From Beijerinckiaceae bacterium (GTDB lineage Bacteria; Pseudomonadota; Alphaproteobacteria; Rhizobiales; Beijerinckiaceae), in NCBI GenBank assembly GCA_947380915.1, contig CANCSY010000052.1, positions 1 through 15,716 on the forward strand: a DNA stretch of 15,716 nt. Direction: 5' to 3'. Shown here in pieces: positions 1-6,746 of this stretch. Position 1 is the stretch's first letter; every line of letters starts with the position of its first letter. The notes under the pieces are model-generated. The model made no database searches, was not told the origin of the DNA, and was given only the letters and a program-made list of their open reading frames with translations. The position numbers and the translations under genes are program-made.

Positions 1-2
1 CC

Positions 3-473
3 GAACCCGTGATTCGCGATCTGGTGTTGATGAAGCTCGAGGCGGTTGGCCTGCGCGGCGCCGCCGGGTCCATGCCCTCCCAATTGTCCGGCGGCATGGC
101 GCGCCGGGTGGCGCTGGCCCGCGCCATCGCGCTCGACCCCATGCTGATGCTCTATGATGAGCCTTTCACGGGCCTTGACCCCATTTCGGCGGGCATCATC
201 GGCCGCCTGATCCAGCGACTGAACGCCGCTTTCGGCATGACCTCCCTCATCGTCACCCATGATGTGAACGAGACCCTGCGGATCGCCGACCGGATCGTGC
301 TGGTGTCCGACGGGCGCATCGTGCGGGATATGACCCCCCAGGAGGTGCGCGACAGCGAGGACCTGTTCATCCGCCAGTTCGCCGATGGCCTGCCCGATGG
401 TCCCGTGCCGTTCCACTATCCCGCCCCCTCCTACGCCAGGCAATTGCTGGGCGCGGGGGGCTCCCATGCTTGA
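3..473 (+). CDS. mlaF: Mla phospholipid transporter ATPase MlaF, 5' end missing
   Basis: This is the ATP-binding subunit of the MlaFEDB inner-membrane complex, which powers phospholipid movement between the inner and outer membranes. The frame is open to the left edge, so the N-terminus and Walker A lie outside the window. Visible are the ABC signature LSGGM, Walker B with the catalytic Glu and D-loop (LMLYDEPFTGLDP), and the H-loop VTHD, in the right order and spacing. A GTG at base 9 opens a shorter reading, but the protein clearly begins upstream. The stop overlaps the start of mlaE by 8 bases. The MlaF assignment rests on the following mlaE and mlaD genes, since the ATPase alone could belong to several ABC families. 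The retained motifs indicate an active ATPase. Confidence 0.93.
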   Translation, partial: EPVIRDLVLMKLEAVGLRGAAGSMPSQLSGGMARRVALARAIALDPMLMLYDEPFTGLDPISAGIIGRLIQRLNAAFGMTSLIVTHDVNETLRIADRIVLVSDGRIVRDMTPQEVRDSEDLFIRQFADGLPDGPVPFHYPAPSYARQLLGAGGSHA

Positions 474-1251
474 TCTGCTGGCGGGGCTTGGCGCCTTCAC
501 CCTGAGCGTTCTGGCGCGGCTGGGGCTGGCGGCGCGGTTCTCCGGCGCCGTTCTGGCCCGGGTTGCGGGGAGCCTGCGCCGCACCGGGCTGCTGGTGCGG
601 GAGATCCATTTCGCGGGGGTGCGGTCGCTGGCCATCATCATCGTGTCGGGCCTGTTCGTGGGCATGGTGCTGGCGGTGCAGGGCTATGAGGTGCTGCAAC
701 GCTTTGGCTCGGCCGACGCGCTGGGCTCCCTCGTCGCCCTGTCGCTGGTGCGCGAATTGGGGCCGGTGGTCGCCGCCCTGCTCTTTGCGGGCCGGGCGGG
801 CTCGGCCGTGACGGCGGAAATAGGGCTCATGCGCGCCACCGAACAACTTGCGGCCATGGACATGATGGCCGTTGACCCGATTTCGAGGGTCGTGGCGCCG
901 CGCTTTCTTGCCGCCGTCGTGTCGCTGCCCATTCTGGCGGTCATTTTCTCCAGCGCCGGGGTCATCGGCGCCTATCTGGTGGGCGTCGAGCTGATCGGCA
1001 TCGATGCGGGGGCCTTCTGGTCGCAGATGCGCGCCAGCGTCGATTTTCGCCTTGATGTGCTCAATGGCCTGTTCAAAGCTCTGGTTTTCGGCTTTGCGGT
1101 GGGCCTGATATCCGTCTTCGAAGGCTATCATGCGGCGCCGACCGCGGAGGGAGTCTCCAGCGCCACCACCCGGACGGTGGTGATCTCCTCCCTCAGCGTA
1201 CTGACGCTCGATTTTATCCTGACCGTCCTGATGTTTAGGGGTCTGAACTGA
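466..1251 (+). CDS. mlaE: Mla transporter permease MlaE
   Basis: This is the membrane permease subunit of the Mla ABC transporter, about 261 residues, the usual family length. I chose the ATG at 466 because it gives the normal N-terminus MLDLLAGLGAF and sits 5 bases after a G-run ribosome site (455-460). An in-frame ATG at 385 would add 27 non-hydrophobic residues inside mlaF. Hydrophobic segments cover most of the protein. The family's cytoplasmic coupling region is clear: GSAVTAEIGLMRATEQLAAM followed by DMMAVDP, which contacts the ATPase. The gene overlaps mlaF by 8 bases and shares one base with mlaD (TGATG), so translation is probably coupled. Nothing in it looks damaged. Confidence 0.94.
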   Translation: MLDLLAGLGAFTLSVLARLGLAARFSGAVLARVAGSLRRTGLLVREIHFAGVRSLAIIIVSGLFVGMVLAVQGYEVLQRFGSADALGSLVALSLVRELGPVVAALLFAGRAGSAVTAEIGLMRATEQLAAMDMMAVDPISRVVAPRFLAAVVSLPILAVIFSSAGVIGAYLVGVELIGIDAGAFWSQMRASVDFRLDVLNGLFKALVFGFAVGLISVFEGYHAAPTAEGVSSATTRTVVISSLSVLTLDFILTVLMFRGLN

Positions 1252-1724
1252 TGAACCGCTCAAAAACCAATGTCGCTGTGGGCCTGTTTGTGGCGCTCGG
1301 GCTTCTCGCCCTGGTCTTCATGGCGCTCAAAGTGGGCAATCTCGTCAGCTTCGACAGTTCGGAGGGCTACCGGCTCGAGGCCCGGTTCGACAATATCGGG
1401 GGCCTGAGGGTCCGCGCGCCCGTCAAGAGCGCCGGGGTGGTTGTGGGGCGGGTCGAGACCATCTATCTGGACGGGACCACCTATGAGGCGGTCGCACAAT
1501 TGCGGATTCGCCCGGAATTCCGTTTCTCAAATGACACAATTGCTGCGATTCAGACATCCGGTTTGCTTGGTGAGCAGTACTTAAGCTTAGACGCAGGCGG
1601 AGATTCGCGCTATCTGGTGGATGGTGAACGGATTGTTAAAACTCAATCAGCCATGGTGCTGGAAAAACTGATTGGGCAATTTTTGTATAACAAGGCTGCG
1701 GAAAGCTCTGGAGACCGGAAATGA
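1251..1724 (+). CDS. mlaD: Mla transporter MCE-domain protein MlaD
   Basis: This is the lipid-binding MCE subunit of the Mla complex. It has an N-terminal membrane anchor (about residues 9-29, VGLFVALGLLALVFMALKVG) and then one MCE domain (about 37-120) that forms a hexameric periplasmic ring. The MCE core is recognisable: YRLEARFDNIGGLRVRAPVK, then GVVVGRVETIYLDG, with SGLLGEQYLSLD further on. At 157 residues it is a normal short single-MCE MlaD. It shares one base with mlaE and four with mlaA. The part from about base 1501 to the stop is much richer in A+T (hand count near 47% GC for 1501-1740) and uses codons such as TTA, TTG and ATT that the adjoining genes avoid. The protein remains intact and family-like across this change. 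Confidence 0.93.
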   Translation: MNRSKTNVAVGLFVALGLLALVFMALKVGNLVSFDSSEGYRLEARFDNIGGLRVRAPVKSAGVVVGRVETIYLDGTTYEAVAQLRIRPEFRFSNDTIAAIQTSGLLGEQYLSLDAGGDSRYLVDGERIVKTQSAMVLEKLIGQFLYNKAAESSGDRK

Positions 1725-2428
1725 CCTATTTTGTACGTTCTGCTTTGGTGGCGACCGCGCTTTTCGCAGGCCTCGGCCTTTCCTCGGCCGCCATGGCCCA
1801 GGGACCTGAACTGAATGACCCCATCGAGCCGGTGAACCGGGCCTTTTTCGGATTGAACGATGCGCTCGACACGGTCGTCGTCAAGCCCATCGCGACGGTC
1901 TGGAATGCGGTCCTTCCCAGGCCGGTCCGCACCGGCGTGGGCAATGTCTTCGGCAATCTGGACGACGCCTTCATCGGCGCCAACCATCTGCTGCAGGGAC
2001 GCGGCCGGGACGCCATGACCGATTTTTCCCGGGTTCTGGTCAATTCGACTGTGGGTCTCGGGGGCCTGATCGACGTGGCCTCGACCCAGAATCTCCAGAA
2101 GGGCGAGGGCGACTTCGGCCAGACCCTCGGCGTCTGGGGCGCGGGTCCCGGCTTCTATCTGGTCCTGCCCCTGCTCGGCCCTTCGACGGCCCGCGACACG
2201 ATTGGCCGGGCGGCGCGCGTCGCCTCCGATCCGCGCACCTACATGACCCCTGCCTGGTCCTATGGGCTCGTTGGCCTTGAATTTGTCCAGATCAAGGCTG
2301 ACAATGTGGATAATGCCAATCTGATCGACGCCTCCAGCCTCGATAAATATGCGTTCACGCGCAATCTCTATCTCCAGCGTCGGGCCGCCATCGTGCAGTC
2401 GGGCCGGGAGGCGGCGGGCGCGCGCTGA
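1721..2428 (+). CDS. mlaA: MlaA/VacJ family outer-membrane phospholipid protein lacking a lipobox
   Basis: MlaA removes phospholipids from the outer leaflet of the outer membrane and passes them to MlaC. The family signature NDPIEPVNRAFFGLNDALD follows the signal peptide, with conserved stretches FGQTLGVWGAGPGFYLVLPL and DPRTYM further on. Length is 235 residues. The signal sequence ends in SSAAMAQ, a signal peptidase I type site. There is no cysteine at the expected lipidation position or anywhere in the protein, unlike the E. coli lipoprotein, so anchoring must rest on the membrane-embedded helices. ATGA overlap with mlaD indicates coupling. In E. coli mlaA lies apart from the mlaFEDCB operon, whereas here it sits between mlaD and mlaC. 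Confidence 0.92.
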   Translation: MTYFVRSALVATALFAGLGLSSAAMAQGPELNDPIEPVNRAFFGLNDALDTVVVKPIATVWNAVLPRPVRTGVGNVFGNLDDAFIGANHLLQGRGRDAMTDFSRVLVNSTVGLGGLIDVASTQNLQKGEGDFGQTLGVWGAGPGFYLVLPLLGPSTARDTIGRAARVASDPRTYMTPAWSYGLVGLEFVQIKADNVDNANLIDASSLDKYAFTRNLYLQRRAAIVQSGREAAGAR

Positions 2429-2432
2429 TCGC

Positions 2433-2442
2433 CCTAATTAGG
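2433..2442. repeat. Perfect 10-base palindrome CCTAATTAGG between mlaA and mlaC
   Basis: The 22-base gap between mlaA and mlaC holds the perfect palindrome CCTAATTAGG, AT-centred in an otherwise GC-rich setting. Its last three bases (AGG) are the only visible ribosome-site candidate for mlaC, 8 bases before its ATG. It could be a protein-binding site or influence mlaC translation, but ten bases may also be chance. It has no T-tract and is not a terminator. Confidence 0.35.
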
Positions 2443-2450
2443 TCAAGCTC

Positions 2451-3038
2451 ATGTTGCGGTTCGTTTTTTCGCTTTGTCTTCTGTTCGCATGCATGGCCCC
2501 CGCCCAGGCGCAAAACGCCAACGCCGAGGAGCAGGTGCGCCGCATGGCCGCCGAGGTGACGGCGCAGGTTCGCAAGAATCCCGAATTGCTCAACTCCCCG
2601 ACCCAGCTTGCGGCGCTGGTGCAGCAGCGCCTCATGCCGCATTTCGACTTCGGCCGGATCACCCAGATCGCCATGGGCCGCAACTGGCCCAAGGCCTCGG
2701 GCGGCGAGCAGAGCCAGGTCACGGCCGAATTCAGCAAGCTGCTGGTGCGCACCTATTCCAATGCGCTGGCCAGCCTCAGGGATCTGGACGTGCAGGTGCG
2801 CGATTCCCGCAACAACAGCGGCTCCGACGTCACCGTGCGCACCCAGATGATCGGCCGGGCCAAGCCCGTGGCCATCGACTACACCCTGACCAATGCGTCC
2901 GGCGGCTGGCGCGTCTATGACGTCACCGTCGAGGGGGTCAGCCTCGTGACCGCCTATCGCGATGAATTCAACGGCCTTGTCGGCTCCTCCGGCGTCCCCG
3001 GCCTGATCGCCGCCCTGAAGCAGAAGAACGCAAAATGA
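2451..3038 (+). CDS. mlaC: Periplasmic phospholipid-binding protein MlaC
   Basis: MlaC is the soluble periplasmic shuttle that carries phospholipid between MlaA and MlaD. The protein is 195 residues with a signal peptide cleaved near residues 19-21 (APAQA/Q). The mature part shows the family pattern: a helical N-terminal part (EEQVRRMAAEVTAQVRK), then PHFDFGRITQIAMGRNW, a helix ending EFSKLLVRTYSNAL, and the beta-strand block around AIDYTLTNASGGWRVYDVTV and EGVSLVTAYRDEF that lines the lipid pocket. The ATG at 2451 gives a normal signal peptide. It shares ATGA with mlaB downstream, so the two are likely translated together. Confidence 0.93.
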   Translation: MLRFVFSLCLLFACMAPAQAQNANAEEQVRRMAAEVTAQVRKNPELLNSPTQLAALVQQRLMPHFDFGRITQIAMGRNWPKASGGEQSQVTAEFSKLLVRTYSNALASLRDLDVQVRDSRNNSGSDVTVRTQMIGRAKPVAIDYTLTNASGGWRVYDVTVEGVSLVTAYRDEFNGLVGSSGVPGLIAALKQKNAK

Positions 3039-3352
3039 CCAGCGCCTCCGGCGCCCTGTCGCATGAGCGTCATATGGGCGTGCACAGGATCACGCTGAGC
3101 GGCGCGCTGACCATGGACAGCGTTGGCGCCATGTATCAACAGTTGAAGCCGTTCGAGGCGGGCGCCGCGCTCGTCGTGGACGCCAGCGCCGTGACGCGGG
3201 CGGATTCCAGCGCACTCGCGCTGATGACGACCCTCATGCGCCGGGCGCGGGAACAGGATATGCGCATCGAGTTGAAACCTTTGCCGCACGCCTTGTCCGC
3301 CATCATCCAGATCTACGGACTGCAGGACATCTTGACCACGGGCGACGCGTGA
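3035..3352 (+). CDS. mlaB: STAS-domain protein MlaB
   Basis: MlaB is the small cytoplasmic STAS-domain subunit that binds MlaF and stabilises the MlaFEDB complex. The 105-residue protein is a single STAS domain: an opening strand (HRITLSGALTMDSV), then ALVVDASAVTRADSSALALM, the conserved strand-loop-helix containing the D-S-S segment where STAS proteins bind partners or are phosphorylated, then the ARE...RIELKPLP strand. It overlaps mlaC by 4 bases. The STAS fold is certain; the name comes from its place at the end of the mla genes. Confidence 0.88.
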   Translation: MTSASGALSHERHMGVHRITLSGALTMDSVGAMYQQLKPFEAGAALVVDASAVTRADSSALALMTTLMRRAREQDMRIELKPLPHALSAIIQIYGLQDILTTGDA

Positions 3353-3388
3353 TCACCAGACAATCGTAAGGACAGAACAGAGGCGCTG

Positions 3389-4714
3389 ATGAAAGCTCCC
3401 TTGGCGGCGATCTTGATCCTGTGTCTTTCGGCCCTGCCCATGGGCGCAGGCGTCGCCGCTGGCGATGAAGTCGCCGTGAAAGGCTCAGCCAGCGCCATCT
3501 GGGGCGAACGCGCAAAGGGCGCGACCTATCGCATCGCCGAAGTGGTGGAGATGGACGGGGTCCATCGCAAATATGTGCTGGAAACCGCCGAGGGCTCCTT
3601 CTCCATCGTCAGCGATGCGCTCATGGCCGTGCGTTTGCATGAATATACCGTCTATGAGCAATTCAACGAGGATACGGGGCTTGGTCATTTCGTCCGCTCC
3701 TTCGGTTCCTCGGCGCTTGCGCCCCTGAGGTTTGGCGGGCAACTCCTCACCAGCCCCATCGAAACCGCCAAACAATCGGCCGAGGGGGTGGGCAACTTCT
3801 TCGATTCGCTCTCCACCTCCGGGGAAAACAAGGACGCCGAGCGCGGCAGCTTCATGGGCGGCGTGCTGGGCACCGACGCGGCCCGGCGCGATCTGGCGGC
3901 TCAGGCGCAGGTTGACCCCTATACGGACTTTCCCCCCCTCGCCAAACGCCTGCAGGAACTGGCGGCCGCGCGGGGCGTCGGCAGTCTTTCCATGCGCGGC
4001 GCCATGATGGTGGTGCCCGGCGGGGCGGCGCTGCCCACGCTCACCGCCACAACGACGCGCACCGTGATGTTCAGCGCCTCATCGGTCGGCGCCGCCCAGG
4101 GGTTGCAGGAGGCCCTGCGCACCAAGACCGCAGGCCAGATCATGCGCGATTGCCGCGAAAAGCTGACCGCGCTGGCGCCCGACGCCGGAGTGGTCGACGC
4201 TCTTCTGAACAACAAGAACTACACGCCCGCCGATTTTCTGGTGATCGCCGTCGCGCTGGAGCAGATCGGCGCGAAGGACGCCGTCCTCTTCCTGCGGCAA
4301 AGCAGCGGCGCCTCTGATCGCACCTCCGCCTATCTCAACCGCCAGCAGGCGGAAATGTATGCGGGCCTGAAGCGTTCCTTCGCCTTCGATGGCTTCGTGG
4401 CGAAGGACGGGTTCGTGCTCATGGCGCTCAAGGACCGTCGCCACCTTCTGGCCAGCCCCGCCGACCAGTTTTTCTGGACGACGAAAAACAGGCAGGACAT
4501 GAGCGCCCTTGACGCCACGCTCTCAGGTGAAAAGTCCGCCGCCAAAGAGCCGCCGACCGTCAAGCCGAAGGTGCTGGTCATCACCGGCGACTATTCGAAA
4601 ATGGCGCGCAGCGAGCTTGCCAGACTGAATTGGGAACCGGCGCGCATGACCCTGACGGCGGGCCTTGTGAGCACTCCAAAGCCCGCCGCCAAAGAGACCC
4701 GGCCAGCCCGGTAG
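3389..4714 (+). CDS. Secreted protein of unknown function downstream of mlaB
   Basis: I do not recognise this 441-residue protein. It begins with a convincing signal peptide (residues 1-24, MKAPLAAILILCLSALPMGA...VAAGDE), so it should be periplasmic or surface-located. Residues 45-92 form a beta-rich segment (TYRIAEVVEMDG, YVLETAEGSFSIVSDAL). Residues 110-145 resemble an amphipathic segment rich in G, S and F. Residues 200-235 are small-residue and hydrophobic (GAMMVVPGGAALP). The C-terminal half is helical and then mixed, with LVITGDYSKMARSELARLNW near 396-415 and a Lys/Pro/Ala-rich tail. It has one cysteine (C255), so no disulfide. The ATG at 3389 follows an AAGGACAGAACAGAGG leader. The gap to mlaB is only 36 bases with no terminator, so it is probably an operon member and may work at the envelope with Mla. 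Confidence 0.85.
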   Translation: MKAPLAAILILCLSALPMGAGVAAGDEVAVKGSASAIWGERAKGATYRIAEVVEMDGVHRKYVLETAEGSFSIVSDALMAVRLHEYTVYEQFNEDTGLGHFVRSFGSSALAPLRFGGQLLTSPIETAKQSAEGVGNFFDSLSTSGENKDAERGSFMGGVLGTDAARRDLAAQAQVDPYTDFPPLAKRLQELAAARGVGSLSMRGAMMVVPGGAALPTLTATTTRTVMFSASSVGAAQGLQEALRTKTAGQIMRDCREKLTALAPDAGVVDALLNNKNYTPADFLVIAVALEQIGAKDAVLFLRQSSGASDRTSAYLNRQQAEMYAGLKRSFAFDGFVAKDGFVLMALKDRRHLLASPADQFFWTTKNRQDMSALDATLSGEKSAAKEPPTVKPKVLVITGDYSKMARSELARLNWEPARMTLTAGLVSTPKPAAKETRPAR

Positions 4715-4730
4715 TGCTTCACTCCACCGG
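4708..4730. terminator. Hairpin spanning the stop codons of two convergent genes
   Basis: CCGGT-AGTG, loop CTT, CACT, bulge CC, ACCGG fold into a 9-pair stem that covers both stop codons (TAG at 4712-4714 on +, TGA at 4719-4721 on -). Being an inverted repeat it forms in transcripts from either side. There is no U-tract on either strand, so intrinsic termination is doubtful. It may act as a 3' end stabiliser or a weak bidirectional terminator. Confidence 0.35.
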
Positions 4731-5696
4731 CAGGAAAAGCTGCTCCACCGGGATTTTCTGCGCCAGCAGATGCTGCTCGCCCAGATAGGTGACGAGGGCT
4801 TCCAGAGTGCGCCGGTTGGCGTTGACCCCATAGGGCCAGAAATCGCCTTCGAAGAGCCTGTGCATCTCCTCGGCTTCCTGCCGCGCCCAGGGCAGCATGG
4901 AGAAACTGGCTCCCTTCAGGCGCAGGCTCGCCATGGTCTGGTCCTTGGCGGCGCAGAAGGCCTCATAAAGGCTCCGGGCGATGAAGGGATGAGCTTCCAG
5001 CACGCGGCGCTTGATGGCGACCACATGCATGATGGGGAAAATGCCCGTGCGCTGGTAGTGGTCCGCCTCCAGCGCGCGGTAGTCCGGAAACAGCCGCTGG
5101 ATCGAGGGATTGCGCCCCAGCGCGGAGGGCACGTTGGCGCCGATGGTGGCGCAGATCTCGTTGGCTTCCAGCAATTGGTTCAGGGATTTGCCACTGCGGT
5201 TGTTCTGGATGTCGACCGGCCCCAGCAAGGGCAGATCGGGCGGGGCCCCGTGTCCGCCGGTCCCTTCCAGATCGCCCTGCACCCACTGGATCGTGGAGAG
5301 GTCCACGCCATATTCATGGTGCAGAAGGCCGCGAATATAGATCGCCGCCGTCATGAAATAATTGGGCACGCCGATGCGCTTGCCTTCCAGATCCTTTGGC
5401 GAGGATATGCCCGCGTCGCGGTTCACCACGATGAAGCCATGGCGAAACACGCGCGAGGGAAACACCGGCAGCGCGACGAAGGGCCAGTCGGGCCTTGACG
5501 CCTGGCAGATGAATTCCGACAGGGACATTTCGCCGAGATCATAGGGGCCATCGCCCTGCATCTGGTCGAACAGATGCCGGGGCGCATTCTCCACGACATA
5601 ACGCAGGTCGATCCCCTGCGGCTTCACCTCGCCCGTGTAGAGCGGCAACATCCGGTCATAGAGGCCGCATGCGAAAGTCAGCTTGAGATCGGTCAT
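4719..5696 (-). CDS. 4,5-dihydroxyphthalate decarboxylase-like / PBP2-fold protein
   Basis: The 325-residue protein opens with LKLTFACGLYDRMLPLYTGEV and PQGIDLRYV, the typical start of the Pht5 (4,5-dihydroxyphthalate decarboxylase) group, which shares the periplasmic-binding-protein type 2 fold with NMT1/THI5 and SsuA-like proteins. Further family features are FDQMQGDGPYDLGEMSLSEF, GFIVVNRDAGISSPKDLEGK and RIGVPNYFMTAAIYIRG. There is no signal peptide, so it should be cytoplasmic, which favours an enzyme over a solute-binding protein. The known member decarboxylates a dihydroxylated aromatic diacid; the substrate here is unknown. It is the last gene of a three-gene minus-strand unit, 15 bases after the asparaginase-like gene. 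The ribosome site is weak. Many relatives are annotated simply as ABC substrate-binding proteins, so the reaction is unproven. Confidence 0.78.
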   Translation of the reverse strand: MTDLKLTFACGLYDRMLPLYTGEVKPQGIDLRYVVENAPRHLFDQMQGDGPYDLGEMSLSEFICQASRPDWPFVALPVFPSRVFRHGFIVVNRDAGISSPKDLEGKRIGVPNYFMTAAIYIRGLLHHEYGVDLSTIQWVQGDLEGTGGHGAPPDLPLLGPVDIQNNRSGKSLNQLLEANEICATIGANVPSALGRNPSIQRLFPDYRALEADHYQRTGIFPIMHVVAIKRRVLEAHPFIARSLYEAFCAAKDQTMASLRLKGASFSMLPWARQEAEEMHRLFEGDFWPYGVNANRRTLEALVTYLGEQHLLAQKIPVEQLFLPVE

Positions 5697-5711
5697 GGTC
5701 TGGCCTGTCGT

Positions 5712-6716
5712 TCAATATTCGTCGAAAAAGCGCTGCAAGGCCGCGGGGTCGCGCGTTCTGGTCATGGCGAGCGCCAGCAGAACGGCGGCCTTCTGCGGGT
5801 TGAGATTGTCGGTGGCCACCATGCCCTCCTCATGGGCGTTGCCCAAAGGAATCACGCGGCCCTCGCCCACGCGGGCGCTGCGGGCCACGATCACGCCTTC
5901 GCGCGCCAGCGCCTTCAATTCCGCGCTGAAAAGCCCCAGCGCCCCCGCGCCGATGCCGGCGATCACAAGTCCCTGCGCGCCCAGCGCCACCGCCGCGCGG
6001 GCGAGCGCGGGGTTGGTTCCGGTATGGGGATACAGGATCTCCACCGCAGGCAGCGCGTCGATGGCCGCGATGTCGAACTCCGATTGCAGGGTGTGGCGGC
6101 GCAGGGGCGCGCGATAGAAGCTCACGCGGTCGGCGTCCGCATAGCCCAGCAGGCCCAGATCGCGGCTGCGGAAGGTCTGCACCTGAAAGGTGGAGGTCTT
6201 GGTCACATCGCGCGCGGCGTTGATCTCGCTGTTTGTGACGGTGACAACGCCTTTGCCCTGGGCGTCCGCGCAGGCGGCGACGCGAATGGCGTTGACGAGG
6301 TTGAGATGGGCGTCGGTGCTGATGGAGGTGAAGGGCCGCTGCGCGCCCACCACCACCACTGGCTTGTGCGAGCGCAGGGTGAGGTTGAGGAAATAGGCGG
6401 TCTCCTCGAGGGTGTTGGTGCCCTGCACATAGACCAGCCCCTCGATGTCGGGCCTTGCGAGAATCCCGTTCATCTTGCGCGCGAGCAGGCGCAGATGCTC
6501 ATGGGTGGCCTGATCGTTGGGGCCATCGTCATCAAAGACGATGTCCGCCATGGCGTTGATCTCGGGGATGGCCGCGACCATGTCGCGCGTGGACATCAGC
6601 CCCTTGCCGCTGAATCTCGCATTGTAATGGGTGAGATCCATGCGGTCGGCGCCCTGGCTGGGCAGGGTGCCGGGGCCGCGCATCAGGCAGATGCGGCGCA
6701 GTCTTGTGTCAGCCAT
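5712..6716 (-). CDS. Asparaginase-family protein with altered catalytic motif
   Basis: The 334-residue protein aligns by eye along its whole length with bacterial type II L-asparaginases. It has the first-Thr motif as GPGTL (Thr17), the second as QGTNTLEETAYFLNLTL (98-114), the Lys motif ARDVTKT (Lys173), and the C-terminal TDNLNPQKAAVLLALAMT. In active asparaginases the second motif reads HGTDT; here His is Gln98 and the catalytic Asp is Asn101. I checked these codons on the minus strand. Thr17, Thr100 and Lys173 are kept. No signal peptide is seen, so it is cytoplasmic. Its place between a solute-binding protein and a decarboxylase-like gene suggests an amide other than asparagine, or a non-hydrolytic role. 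The gap to the upstream binding-protein gene is 30 bases, consistent with one operon. Confidence 0.87.
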   Translation of the reverse strand: MADTRLRRICLMRGPGTLPSQGADRMDLTHYNARFSGKGLMSTRDMVAAIPEINAMADIVFDDDGPNDQATHEHLRLLARKMNGILARPDIEGLVYVQGTNTLEETAYFLNLTLRSHKPVVVVGAQRPFTSISTDAHLNLVNAIRVAACADAQGKGVVTVTNSEINAARDVTKTSTFQVQTFRSRDLGLLGYADADRVSFYRAPLRRHTLQSEFDIAAIDALPAVEILYPHTGTNPALARAAVALGAQGLVIAGIGAGALGLFSAELKALAREGVIVARSARVGEGRVIPLGNAHEEGMVATDNLNPQKAAVLLALAMTRTRDPAALQRFFDEY

Positions 6717-6746
6717 GTGGGGCTCGCGGGGTTCGATGGACGAGGC

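Noticed and set aside
385..465. Upstream in-frame ATG that would lengthen MlaE by 27 residues
   Set aside because: The extension overlaps mlaF extensively and is not hydrophobic, whereas ATG 466 has a G-rich ribosome site and gives the normal MlaE N-terminus.
367..1263. A 298-codon minus-strand open frame opposite mlaE
   Set aside because: Antisense shadow with no domain, while mlaE on the plus strand has the family motifs and operon overlaps.
1501..1740. The AT-rich part of mlaD as an inserted mobile fragment
   Set aside because: The reading frame and MCE-domain sequence continue through it and no terminal repeats or target duplication are visible, so it is a composition change and not an insertion.
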